Program-made: the position numbers and the translations under genes
The notes under the pieces: model-generated
What the model was told of the DNA's origin: nothing
Seen by the model: only the letters and a program-made list of their open reading frames with translations
Database searches by the model: none
Shown here: in pieces, positions 54,289-64,000 of the stretch
How the letters are laid out: every line of letters begins with the position of its first letter
How positions within the stretch are numbered: the stretch's first letter is position 1
DNA from: Salvia splendens
Lineage: Eukaryota; Streptophyta; Magnoliopsida; Lamiales; Lamiaceae
DNA: 64,000 nucleotides
Direction of reading: 5' to 3'
Assembly: GCF_004379255.2 (NCBI RefSeq)
Contig: NC_056048.1
Location: 27,958,736 to 28,022,735 of the forward strand

Positions 54289-57200
54289 ATGGAAGCCGTT
54301 GCTACCGCAGGCGTCGAGGTTCTTGTCCAAAACCTGATCAACTTTCTCAAGGAAGAGTACTCTCTGCTTCGAGGTCTCGAGGAAGATGCCGGAAAGCTGC
54401 AGGAGACTTTGGAGATGGTTCAAGCCTACTTGAGTGGTGCTGAGACGAAATCCATCACTGACGATGCTGTGAAGATGTGGTTGAGGAAACTTGAAGCTGT
54501 GGCTTTCGATGCTTATTATGTCTTGGATGAACTCAACTATCATTTTGTCTACAAAAAAGCCAGGAAAATGGACGCACTCAATCCCAATCCCAAGCTGAAG
54601 AATAAGGTACTATCATGCTTCTCATCCTGTAGTAGTAGTAGTACTCGCTTTTCACGTCGCTCTAAAATGGCTCATGCCATCAAACATATCAATGCGGATT
54701 TTGAGTCTGTGAACAAAAAGGCAACAAATCTTGGCCTTCAACTCATTCTTGCGAATTCACTTCCCGCTGTTGCTGATACTTCTGATGAGACTGATTCGTT
54801 GAGTCTTGATCCAATCTTTATTGGAAGAGATGATGATGTGCCTATACTAGTTGACATGCTCACCCAGACCCACCCTGAGGAAGACAAACCAATGTTCTCC
54901 ATTGTTGCTCTTGTGGGAATGGGGGGTATGGGGAAGACCACGCTCACTAAAAAAGTCATCCATCATGAAAGGGTGAAGGCTCGATTCGGATCACTTCTCT
55001 GGGTTCATGTTTCTCAAACCTTTGATCCCATCATTCTTTTCAAAAAAATCCTTTCAACATTCCCTTCACAAGGTGGTGATGAATGTCAGAGTAAGGAAGC
55101 TATCCTGAGAAAGCTTCAAGATGCTCTCAAGGAGAAAACATACCTTCTTGTTCTTGATGATGTATGGAATGAAGATGTTCCAAAGTGGGAAGACTTTATA
55201 AATTCCATGTCAGGAGTTACTTCCACCATGGGAAATGGCATTATCATCACTACCAGGAGTCAAAAGGTTGCTTCAATTGTGAACCCACTTCAATACACTT
55301 TGAGAGGCTTATCAGATGATGATTGCTGGTCTATAATTAGAGAAAAAGCATTTGATGGAAATGAAGAAGTCCCGCCACAATTTGAGATTATTGGAAAAAA
55401 GATTGCGGAGGCATGTCGAGGTTTGCCCTTAGCTGCCAATGTAGTTGGCGGCGTCCTTCGACGATGTAAGTCCGAAGAAGAGTGGCACTCAATCAGTATA
55501 AATTGTCTTACAGATGCTGAAGGTGCTGAAAGAATAAAAAAGATACTGAAATTGAGTTATAATTATTTGCCTTCACCATCTCTGAAGAAATGTTTTGCAT
55601 ACTGTTCAATTTTTCCTAAAGGTGATTGGATTATTAAGCATCGGGTAATTGAGCAGTGGATGGCAGAAGGGTTTCTTCAACCAGATAAAAGAAATGAGAT
55701 GGAAGATGTGGGAAATAAGTTTTTCAACGTTCTTCTACACAACTCTTTGCTTCAAGTTGCATGGCGAGATGAATATGGAAATGTGGAAGGTTGTGTGATG
55801 CACGATCTAGTGCATGATCTTGCATCTTCTGTTTTATCTAATAATAATGCGGATGGCAGCACCCCCATCCGATACATGTTTCTTGAAGTAGAATCAAGTC
55901 ATATTTCGAAAGAAGTGGCCAAGCAATTGCGTACATTAATCTTGAAAAGTGGAACTTCTAATACCACGTTCTCAGACTTCCAGTGTCTGCATAATCTAAC
56001 TCTCGATGATGATAATATTACAGAGTTGTCCAATTCAATTAGGGAGTTGATACATTTGAGATATCTTGATATTTCAAATACATGTATTAAAGACTTGCCG
56101 GAGTGGATTGGTGAACTCAGCCACTTGCAAACGTTAAGATTATCACGTGTTTCGTCTTCGCAGAAACTGGCAAACACGTTGAAGTACTTGGTTAACTTAA
56201 GACATTTGTATATCAAAGATGTAGAGTTGCCTGCGGAGATTGGGAGATTAACAAGTCTCCAAACACTACCTTGCTTCAAAGTGGGTGAAGAGAAGGGTTA
56301 TCATATTGAAGAACTCGGAAATTTGAAAAATCTCAAAGAAAAATTAGTTATTACAAATCTTGAGAGGGTGTGTGACAAGGAAGAGGCTCTGAAAGCCAAT
56401 ATATTACAGAAGCAACACTTATCTGAGTTGCAGTTTGAATGGGGATTGGATTGTTGGGGTGAAAGAAATGATGAGAGTGTGTTGGAAGGTCTCAAACCTC
56501 ATGCAAATCTGAAGGAGTTGAGCATTGATGGATACAAAGGCATAAAATTTCCAACATGGTTACGGGGTGAACCTCAAGGCTCTTGCTTACCACTTCATAA
56601 CTTGATTCAGATAAAACTGGAGAGTTGTTCAGAATGTGAGGAAATAACATTGGACCACTTGCCAAATTTAAGGTCGCTCTTTATAAGGGAATTGAAGAGT
56701 TTGAAATGTTTGTCAAAGATGTTTTTCTATAACCATCGCAAGCTTTCATACTTGGACATTTGTTATTGTGATATGTTGGAAGCATTACCAGATGGGCTGG
56801 ACACCCTCAATTCTCTGAAGGGGTTGAGAATAGTAGGATGTGGAAATCTGAAGTCGATGGGGAATCCAAGCTGCGGAGGAGGAGAAAATCAAGGAATCCT
56901 CCGTGAGCTGCGTATTTCTAACTGCGGAGAACTGATGGAATTGCCACGTCAAATGCTAGAGTTGTGGGGCCCTACAATTGAGGAACTTGAATTGGAAGGA
57001 TTAAGGAGCCTAAAGAATCTACCAATGCTAGTTGACTGCATGGCTAAATCATCTACTCGTCTCACAACTTTAATAATCATGGGCGTTCCTAAATTGATGC
57101 CTGCTGGTAGTGTTGAGAGTTGGAATTTAGGTAGCTTAAAGACTTTAATGATAGATGTGAGTGAGGAGTGGTCAAGGGAGAATTGTGTTGGCATTAATGA

Positions 57201-57558
57201 GACTGTGAATGGCATATTGGAAGGCTGTTGCAACTCACTTGAGTGGTTAATATTAAGAGGGGTGGAAAATTGGGAGTGGCTGCCTCAATCAATTCAACGT
57301 CTCACTTCTCTTTATTGGTTAGAGTTAAAGAATATAGGGATAGAAGAATTGCCGCAATGGTTTGGAAACCTCTCAGCACTGAAGATGTTGGATCTATATG
57401 GCTGCACAAAGTTGAGGTGTCTGCCCTCTGTGGATGCATTCAAGCCCCTTACTAAATTAACAATGTTAGAAATTAAAAACTGTCCAAAGCTAAGTATTGA
57501 TTCGGAGTGGCGCAACCATCCCAATCTCAAAATCAAGGTTGATGGCGACCGCATTTGA
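54289..57558 (+). CDS. CC-NBS-LRR disease resistance protein, RGA type
   Basis: Intracellular immune receptor of the CNL class, 1089 aa in one exon. Seen: Rx-type coiled-coil domain (about residues 5-130, with a WLRKLEAVAFDAYYVLDEL helix); NB-ARC from about 175 to 510 with P-loop GMGGMGKTT (Lys216), kinase-2 LLVLDDVW (286-293), RNBS-B GIIITTRS, GLPLA (378-382), the RNBS-D-like CFAYCSIFPKG and MHD (504-506, VMHDLVHDLA); then about 20 leucine-rich repeats up to the C-terminus, with the typical LPEWIGELSHLQTLRLS spacing. All nucleotide-binding motifs are intact, so the receptor should be functional. Similar to RGA3/RGA4 of potato relatives. Start: first in-frame ATG of the MEAVATAGVEVLVQ type. 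A decayed copy of its LRR end follows. No integrated decoy domain seen. Confidence 0.95.
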   Translation: MEAVATAGVEVLVQNLINFLKEEYSLLRGLEEDAGKLQETLEMVQAYLSGAETKSITDDAVKMWLRKLEAVAFDAYYVLDELNYHFVYKKARKMDALNPNPKLKNKVLSCFSSCSSSSTRFSRRSKMAHAIKHINADFESVNKKATNLGLQLILANSLPAVADTSDETDSLSLDPIFIGRDDDVPILVDMLTQTHPEEDKPMFSIVALVGMGGMGKTTLTKKVIHHERVKARFGSLLWVHVSQTFDPIILFKKILSTFPSQGGDECQSKEAILRKLQDALKEKTYLLVLDDVWNEDVPKWEDFINSMSGVTSTMGNGIIITTRSQKVASIVNPLQYTLRGLSDDDCWSIIREKAFDGNEEVPPQFEIIGKKIAEACRGLPLAANVVGGVLRRCKSEEEWHSISINCLTDAEGAERIKKILKLSYNYLPSPSLKKCFAYCSIFPKGDWIIKHRVIEQWMAEGFLQPDKRNEMEDVGNKFFNVLLHNSLLQVAWRDEYGNVEGCVMHDLVHDLASSVLSNNNADGSTPIRYMFLEVESSHISKEVAKQLRTLILKSGTSNTTFSDFQCLHNLTLDDDNITELSNSIRELIHLRYLDISNTCIKDLPEWIGELSHLQTLRLSRVSSSQKLANTLKYLVNLRHLYIKDVELPAEIGRLTSLQTLPCFKVGEEKGYHIEELGNLKNLKEKLVITNLERVCDKEEALKANILQKQHLSELQFEWGLDCWGERNDESVLEGLKPHANLKELSIDGYKGIKFPTWLRGEPQGSCLPLHNLIQIKLESCSECEEITLDHLPNLRSLFIRELKSLKCLSKMFFYNHRKLSYLDICYCDMLEALPDGLDTLNSLKGLRIVGCGNLKSMGNPSCGGGENQGILRELRISNCGELMELPRQMLELWGPTIEELELEGLRSLKNLPMLVDCMAKSSTRLTTLIIMGVPKLMPAGSVESWNLGSLKTLMIDVSEEWSRENCVGINETVNGILEGCCNSLEWLILRGVENWEWLPQSIQRLTSLYWLELKNIGIEELPQWFGNLSALKMLDLYGCTKLRCLPSVDAFKPLTKLTMLEIKNCPKLSIDSEWRNHPNLKIKVDGDRI

Positions 57559-57576
57559 AACTCGTAGCAATTAAGT

Positions 57577-57894
57577 TGTGAGTGTGGAGCGGTCAAGAGA
57601 GACTGGTGTTGACATTAACAGGTATATTGCAAGGGTGTTGCAACTCACTTTCAGAGGGGTGAAAAATTGGAGGTCAATTCAACATCTCAATGCTCTTTCA
57701 ATTTCAAGCTTACAAAATTTTACCACAATGGTTAGGGAACCTTTCTTCTCTAACAAGGTTATATCTATATATTTGCAGCAAGTTGACGTGCTTGCCTTCT
57801 GTGGATGCACTGAAATTAGAATGGTTAGGAATTGTCGATACGATCGCCATCTCAAAATCGAGGTTGATAGCCTATCCATTTGAAACTTGTAGCA
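57577..57894 (+). pseudogene. Decayed tandem duplicate of the NLR's last LRRs
   Basis: From gtgagtg-ggag-ggtcaag to ttgaaact-gtagca the sequence follows 57157-57570 of the NLR gene, with many substitutions, small deletions and broken frames. It sits immediately after the stop codon. The matching words include gttgcaactcactt, ctgtggatgca and tctcaaaatc-aggttgat. A relic of unequal crossing-over or of a lost neighbour NLR. Confidence 0.88.
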
Positions 57895-57897
57895 TGT

Positions 57898-58600
57898 ATC
57901 ATTTTCCATATTCTCTTTTGTCTGATGTGATTCTACTGCAGGGCAAGCACGACCGCAAATAATGAATCAGCTCCAAGTGATTGGTCCGAGCCGGCACCTT
58001 GGCTAGTCTAAAAGCTCGTATTTCAGATGGACTTCAACAGCATGGCTTGTGGCTCGAGAGAAAAATAGCAAGTGTTGAATATTGTGAAATTAAAAATCTC
58101 GAGGTCATGATGGGCTTCGCCCATTCGGAAAGATTCTGCAGCTCGTGATTAGCTTCGCAGTCCGTAGATTATAAAGTAGGGCACCAAGGGTCAATGTTAA
58201 GAGACTTGTAACACATTCTCCTTGATGATAGATTAAGGTGAATTGAATGGTAGCTAATGCTTTCCATCTTCTATTCAAGATTATCGATTGGGATGCTTTC
58301 CGATTACAACATGTTATTCAATGTTTTTCAATTGGTAAGGCGTTTCCCCTTAAAACAATAGGTAGGTTAGAGGTTAGAATCACCATGATCATAGAGTAAA
58401 TGTGGAACTATTATTGATTATCTTCGTAATAAAATTTGTGTTTAACTTGAAGCAAAATAAATCTACATTGCATGATGTCATAGGTTAGGAATAGCTAAAG
58501 CCATTCAAAAACTTAATTATCATAAAACAATATTCACTAACACCTATAACCTTAATTCACCGGTTGTCGACGTGAAACTTAGCAGCCGATCAGTCGAGCA
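57898..58600. other. Intergenic between convergent NLR and SEP15 genes
   Basis: Probably the NLR 3' UTR and the SEP15 3' UTR. No repeat or further gene recognised. Confidence 0.45.
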
Positions 58601-60924
58601 TTAGGAATCCGAGGCCGGCTTCACTTTCTCCTTGAGGAATTGTAGAATGTGCTCTCGTTTCCAGTTATCAACTCTACATTACACCAACAAAAATCCATGT
58701 CAAGCAAATAAACATATGCACGTCGTCATAGACAAAATTGTGTGAATTTAAGATTTCATAACTAAACGAAAAGGAACCAACACAAGATCTCTTTGGGCAG
58801 TAAGCTCACCTAATGGTTTCCTTAGGCTGTGCGTCGTCATCCAACATGATCAACTTGGGTGGAGAATTGAAAGCGTACTGAACTTTGACCGAAGGGAATT
58901 TATCCTTCTCTTCCTCGATGAAGCCAACTAGCTCGGGATAAAACACCAGTTTCCTCATGCACACCTCTAAAATAGCACCAGAATATATAACCTGCAAACA
59001 CGTTACAATGAGACGGATTTGGACAAAGAAAGAGGATGTATATGAATGTGAAATTAGAGGAAGCTAGTTCATCTATTGAAAAGTATAGCAGTGCTGCAAA
59101 ATCAGCTTCTAATGATGCACGCTAGCTTTAGTTGTCTGGAATCATTTTACTTGGGCTATTAAGTAAACAACGTATATAGTAGGCTGTGTTTGTAGAATTT
59201 GCGAATTCGGGCTAAAAAGTAGCCGTGTGGTCAAGGTTTAGACTAAAGTTTAAGAATAACCCTTAATAATTTTGGAGCAAATTTAGACATCAAAATGCAA
59301 TGCTATAAACACGTCTAGAGCTCAGCGATCACTTGCAGAAACCTATAACCCTTTCGGCTAACACATGAACATTCTTGTTGAAAATTAAATAGATGTACCT
59401 TGCTTGTGGCATCATCTGAATCCTCGGAACAACACTTCAGACAATCAGACACCAGCTCTGCAGTGAATAGAAAGTGGCGAATCATAAATCATCAACAGTA
59501 GTTCGGACCATGGTTGAAAATTTTGACACACATAACACTATAATCACATTGCAACTTTGCAAGAGACGTAATATCTACAGATATGGAAAAAATACTACTC
59601 CCTTCTTCCCATAGACACGTAATTTCTTTCACATTTGAATAATAATCCCTAAATTTCTAAATTTCCCGTGATTCGATACGCACAAAATAGATTCCTTCCC
59701 AAAAGTGTTATCAATAATCTGTTACTAAGTAAACACAAGGTTCTACAGAATTCAGTCAATCAGTTTATAATTTGAGTTATGCTCCCACCACAGTGTAGCT
59801 GATCCTACGTTATTTTTTCTATCCAAAATGAAAGGCTCTGAGAAGCATGTTTATAAGAGTATGTTTCAGCCATTTTCGGAAATTTGAACCTCCAAAAGAT
59901 CTCCCAGTCCCCAAAACCAAACCAATCAACCAAATTTGTTCACGTTTTACATTAACAAAATCCCAGAGATTAAAGAACGTAACTTTCAAAAGCCTCATCA
60001 TGCATTTAAAGCTCTAACACTAGGCCTATGTCACCCTAAAAAACCTTCAATATAGAGCTACATCTAGATCAATTATTTATTCCAACACATTTTACAACAA
60101 TTTTTACAATTCTATCTGCTATTTGTGCACTCGAACCTCCAAAACTTCTGCCTAGAATGAAGATTATGCACCACATTCTACAGAAACATATATCTTATCC
60201 ATTTTTCTTCTTCATTTATTTATTCAAATCTACTTCACTTCTTCATCTCATTCTCTAAGCTCACCGGCATCACACCCTCTCGTCTCTTAAATCTTACCCC
60301 TAAAGACCATGTATTTTCCAGTTTCCACCTCTTCCAATTGCCCACTTCATTTATACATATAGCGAAGAATCATACACCATATCGCTTTTATTCCAATTTA
60401 TATCCTTCAAAGAGACCAAATTCTTCGATAATTCAACCTTACCGCCATCGTTTAAGTTTGAATTACAGCAACACAAGCACAATAACATGAAATCAACTCA
60501 AAACAATCACAATCTGGCATCCAAATACATTGTCAAAAATGAAAACTTTTTCAAAGCTTTTCACTCATTCTTAGCTCAGAAATTACTCCACAAATCGAAT
60601 TAATAAGCAAACATAATACTTCTGAAGAATCTTACTAATCCCAATTCTTACAAAAGGAGAGACAAAACAATCATTCAACAGAAAAATGAGATCAAGTAGA
60701 GGATATAAAATCTCTTGAAAACCAAACCGCATAAACTAAAATTAGAAAAAGAGCTCACCTTGATCTTTGATATATTCAGCAAATGTGTGACAATCGGAGC
60801 AAAGGGCGAGGCCCGTAAACCCTAGATTCTCACATTCTTTAGTGCTCAGCTTCTGCTCTGCTTCGCAAACAGAGAACAGCAAAATTAATGGAATTAATGC
60901 CATAACCAACTTCAAAGATCCCAT
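58601..60924 (-). CDS. SEP15: SEP15/SELENOF-like ER thioredoxin-fold protein (non-selenium form)
   Basis: Exons 60924-60759, 59457-59399, 58991-58810 and 58673-58601; 159 aa, all in phase. A signal peptide is visible (MGSLKLVMALIPLILLFSVCEA, about 22 residues). Then comes a Cys-rich N-terminal part (CENLGF..CSDC, then CLKCC) that in the animal protein binds UDP-glucose:glycoprotein glucosyltransferase in the ER, and a thioredoxin-like part (about residues 75-150: VIYSGAILEVC, FPSVKVQY, PPKLIMLDDD). Where animals have Cys-Gly-Sec, this protein has CMR, so only one redox residue remains and oxidoreductase activity is doubtful; no TGA selenocysteine codon is present. Intron 1 is about 1.3 kb and holds only a one-sided MITE-like end near 59597. 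Confidence 0.9.
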
Positions 60925-61847
60925 TTTTATTTCAATTTTATGCGCAGAACTAAAATCGAAGTAATAATCTGCAAAGGGGGTTTTAGAAATTCAGAGCTTG
61001 AGGAAGACGGGCACATGGGAAAGGTAAAGTCCAGGTTTTATTTTTATTTTTTTGAGAAGAAAGTCAAGATTGTTACTTACTCCTATTAGTACTAGTATTA
61101 TCATTTGTGAAAAAAATACTACATACTATTATTATTAAATTAGAAATTAAATTAACCTAAAGTTTGTAGTAAATAGAGAGTTTTTTAATAAACGTGGAAG
61201 TAGTCAATTGAAATTAAGTAATAAATGGCTTAAATTTAAAATCAAACTAAAAATGAAAGAAAACAGTTTAGTTTGTAAAAAATAAAGCCAGGCCCATGAA
61301 TTTTATGATGAACCGTATGAAGTATTGAAACAAAATTTAAAAATATTAATAAAAAATGCAAACATACAAAATTCTATTAAGTCATTTGAATCACATAGTT
61401 CGAGTTTTTCAGATTTTTATGACATGGTAACAATTAAGTACTAGTACTAAATTTGTGCCTTTAAAAGCATAAATTTTGACTATTTGAGCTCTTAATAAAA
61501 CTGAATCTTGAATAATCAAATTCATTTGAAGAGATAGTTACACATGACTTCTTTTTTCTTAAAAAATTAATCAACAATGACTCCATAATAACTCAAATCC
61601 TCAACCTAGTAATTGAAGGGGATGCGTATTATCAACTATTGTACGATTCATTGCCACTTTTACATAACTTTACATGTCTAATATGCATATAGCACTATCA
61701 ACAAACAACTAATTTGCTCACTCTATGATCTCCTATACCATAACCATACAACCCAACCAAACCAAACTCCCTTCCACCCCGGCCTCCTCTAGGCCGATCA
61801 ACATGACTTGATCCCCGAGGCGCCTGACTTCGTCCTCACCCCAGCGA
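60925..61847. other. SEP15 promoter and 3' flank of the bHLH gene
   Basis: About 920 bp between two minus-strand genes. AT-rich; no repeat or gene recognised. Confidence 0.45.
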
Positions 61848-62648
61848 TCAGCAGTAAATCACGACCGAAGCACCCTCATCCGACACCAGCCTTCTTTCAC
61901 TAGGGGGGGTGGTCTTGATTGGAGCCCATATATCAGCACCATTGCTGCTTCCAACTTCAAGAACTAAACACGTTGGCACGACACACAAGCCCTTCGCTCT
62001 GAGGCCACACGCCTCCTCGCCCTGCATCAGTAACAACACGCCAAAACATCACACAATGCGAACAAAATCAAGAGCTCCAAAAGGCCTAAAGAGAATGTGC
62101 GTACATACCTCTGTGCTACATAGATATGGAGCACTCAAAACCTGTGGAGGCCAAGACAACGTCATTTTCATTCCAACGCGACATAAAGAGATCAAGAGAG
62201 ACGATACCTTGACTTGCTCGTGCAAGAAGCTTATGTACTCCATTGCCTCAAGAAGTACTGAGGCTGTATCAGTCTATTAGATTACACAAAAACAAACACA
62301 TTAGCAATGAATATAACTATTCAAGGCAAGAAATGGTTAGCATATGAAGTCTTTTAAGTTCTATGAACCTTTCCATATGGCGAGACGAGCTGTTGAAGAG
62401 CAGAGACGCGTTCGCTCACCCTCTCCTTCTTCTCCTACAACCATCAAACATATGCTTATCATCAACAATAATGTGGCAAAGTTATAGTGCTGTCAAATGA
62501 TAGTTAGGCATCAAACACTAACTTTGGAAGAGAGAGGGGCATCAATCTTGAGTCTTTTAGGCATCAAGTTCGCGAACGAGCTTTGGTTAACTGAGGCCGG
62601 GCTTCTCTTGTGCTGCATCATCTTCGCCTTCGTAGTTGTCTGTCTCAT
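61848..62648 (-). CDS. bHLH153: Atypical bHLH protein (bHLH153-like)
   Basis: Exons 62648-62523, 62434-62369, 62273-62208, 62141-62109 and 62021-61848; 154 aa, phase 0 throughout. The core is EKKERVSERVSALQQLVSPY, then TDTASVLLEAMEYISFLHEQ, then VLSAPYL: helix 1, loop and helix 2 of the bHLH fold as in the bHLH68/110/112/123/153 group, followed by the group's C-terminal LRAKGLCVVP and NGADIWAPIK motifs. The usual basic DNA-contact residues (H-E-R) before helix 1 are missing. There is only a Lys/Arg-rich leader MRQTTTKAKMMQHKR and a KRLKIDAPL patch, so it may act by dimerising with other bHLH proteins. Resembles Arabidopsis At1g05710 in length and motifs (from memory). Confidence 0.85.
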
Positions 62649-64000
62649 TAGAATAATTTGGAAAAACAAAGGTATCTAGTAAGAAAGCAAGCTGTTTTTG
62701 GCAGTTTCAACCAATTCAGATAGAAATTTATCTACTTGATCACTTAGAAATCATACAAATGAGACATTCATGATCAAGAAAAGCTAAATCTACACTAGAA
62801 TTTGGATTCTTTGCTATGAAAAAACATACCTTTTGAAAAAGCAAAGCAGTTTACAAAGTTCATCAAACTATCCTATTTGTTCACCTGATTAAGAAATGAC
62901 TTAAAATGAAAAACAGATGCATTACTTAATCCAGATATTATGCTAATATGTATGGATATTGTTTGTAGCTGTGTTGGCCCCATTTATTTGACATGAATGA
63001 TGAATATACGCGTTTTCAGCATGCAATATTTAATTTTCTTCTAAATATTCAATCCTACTTACGATTTTGAAGTATGCAATGTCTCTATCTAAGCATTAAT
63101 AAACTGAAAATACTAAATAAAAAACAATATTTATTTTTTTTGTCAAATAAGGCTTACCAAGACAAACACTTAAAAATGGGAGAGCAAGAATTTCAAGAAA
63201 CTAAATTTACACAAGATCATCAACTAAATTGGTGATGAAAATTTTTATTAAACTCACCAAAACTTTGATTAAATTGAATAGTAATAATTGGAAGAAAAAC
63301 GAAGATAAAATAGTTTCAAGAAGTTGGAAAAACAAAGGAAGATGAAAAAATTGGGATAAAGGGCTCACCTTCTTTACAAAAGAACCTCAATTTTCAAATC
63401 CCATTTCAAGAATCCAAGAAAAATGCAATAAAAATCCCAACTTTGCAAAAAGAAATCATCCAAAGTTGTTTCTCTCTCTCAATTTTTGGGTTTTATTGAC
63501 AACAGGGAATTGGGATTTGTGCCAAGACTATTGAAACAAGGAGACAAGATATGGAAAAGAATCTTCCACCTTTCCTGCCTTTGTTTGTCTCTGTATTTCT
63601 AAATGAATGAACACTCTTTTCACACACAACACACACACGCAAGGCCAAAAGGAGACGAAAGTTATTGTGTTTATAGCTTTTGTACAAACATAAAAAACCA
63701 GGAAAAATCAATCTGAAAACAATGGAAAAATTGCAGAGAGGTTAATATTTTTTTTCTTTGAGAAGTGATGTAGGGTGTGTTCAAAACTACGATTTTATAG
63801 TTGAATTTTATGTTAGATATATTTATGAAAAGACGTTCAATTTAATAAGCTTGATTTGATTGGTAGTATTATCTAATTCTGATTGAAGATTTCTCAAGCA
63901 TCTACAACTCAATGTTTTTTTAGATGGGCCCTGCACAATCACAATTCATCATCTCTTTCTTCTCTTACATTATTTATCAATCTTGGATTTTTTTTTCTTA
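62649..64000 (-). other. 5' UTR exons and promoter side of the bHLH gene
   Basis: On the minus strand AAAGAAG/GTGAGC (about 63369) and TCAAAAG/GTATGT (about 62829) look like splice donors, and TTCTTACTAG/ATACC (about 62676) like an acceptor. This suggests a leader with one or two non-coding exons, the first around 63370-63600. Nothing else recognised to the window end. Confidence 0.45.

Noticed and set aside
58920..58950. Selenocysteine codon in the SEP15 homologue
   Set aside because: The codons at the animal Sec position are TGC ATG AGG (Cys-Met-Arg); there is no in-frame TGA.
59597..59640. MITE in the first intron of SEP15
   Set aside because: Only one CTCCCTTCTTCCC-like end is visible; no inverted partner within a few hundred bases.

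Overview
This 64 kb window is nuclear DNA of a flowering plant. The genes have short GT-AG introns, code for plant-specific families (IQD, CC-NBS-LRR, plastid acyl-ACP desaturase), and sit in AT-rich DNA full of plant transposons. The protein flavour suggests an asterid eudicot, perhaps Lamiales. That placement is from memory of similar proteins and is not tested.

Nine genes look real. In order they are: a short-chain dehydrogenase of the salutaridine/neomenthol type (1-2610, minus, cut by the window edge); a plastid O-acetylserine(thiol)lyase of the CS26 type (5146-7756, minus, 10 exons); a complete stearoyl-ACP desaturase (8493-10923, minus, 3 exons, 396 aa); an IQ67-domain calmodulin-binding protein (22593-24826, minus, 5 coding exons); an unrecognised 173-aa basic protein (29322-29843, minus); a C2-GRAM-VASt membrane protein like BAGP1 (41108-46686, plus, 18 exons); a single-exon CC-NBS-LRR resistance protein of 1089 aa (54289-57558, plus); a SEP15-like ER protein (58601-60924, minus); and a bHLH153-like protein without a basic region (61848-62648, minus).

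Broken genes include a second desaturase copy (12522-14806) without its first exon and with frameshifts, an Aurora-kinase C-terminal relic (20505-20727), and a decayed duplicate of the LRR tail just behind the NLR gene (57577-57894).

Mobile DNA fills much of the rest. A young Ty3/gypsy Tat-like retrotransposon (31569-37855) has two 686-bp LTRs that look identical and a GGTTG target duplication. It has lost protease and reverse transcriptase and carries several tandem arrays behind pol. Two PIF/Harbinger elements stand side by side. One carries only the Myb/SANT-like ORF1 (47073-49147), the other only the transposase (50586-52614). Each is stopped by one in-frame nonsense codon, and the transposase has also lost a catalytic Asp. 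Six Stowaway/mariner-like MITEs with CTCCCTCCGTCCC-type ends, a Helitron candidate, a tRNA-derived SINE candidate, LTR relics and a hAT-like relic are also present.

The 5 kb upstream of the NLR gene is the most rearranged part. It holds both Harbinger-to-NLR intervals, a segment duplicated from beyond the first Harbinger element, and a near-perfect 41-bp inverted repeat with a 35-nt loop. I found no clear new multi-gene system. The strongest leads are that hairpin next to the NLR gene, the split Harbinger pair, the divergent active-site region of the cysteine-synthase homologue, and the RT-less but recent retrotransposon.
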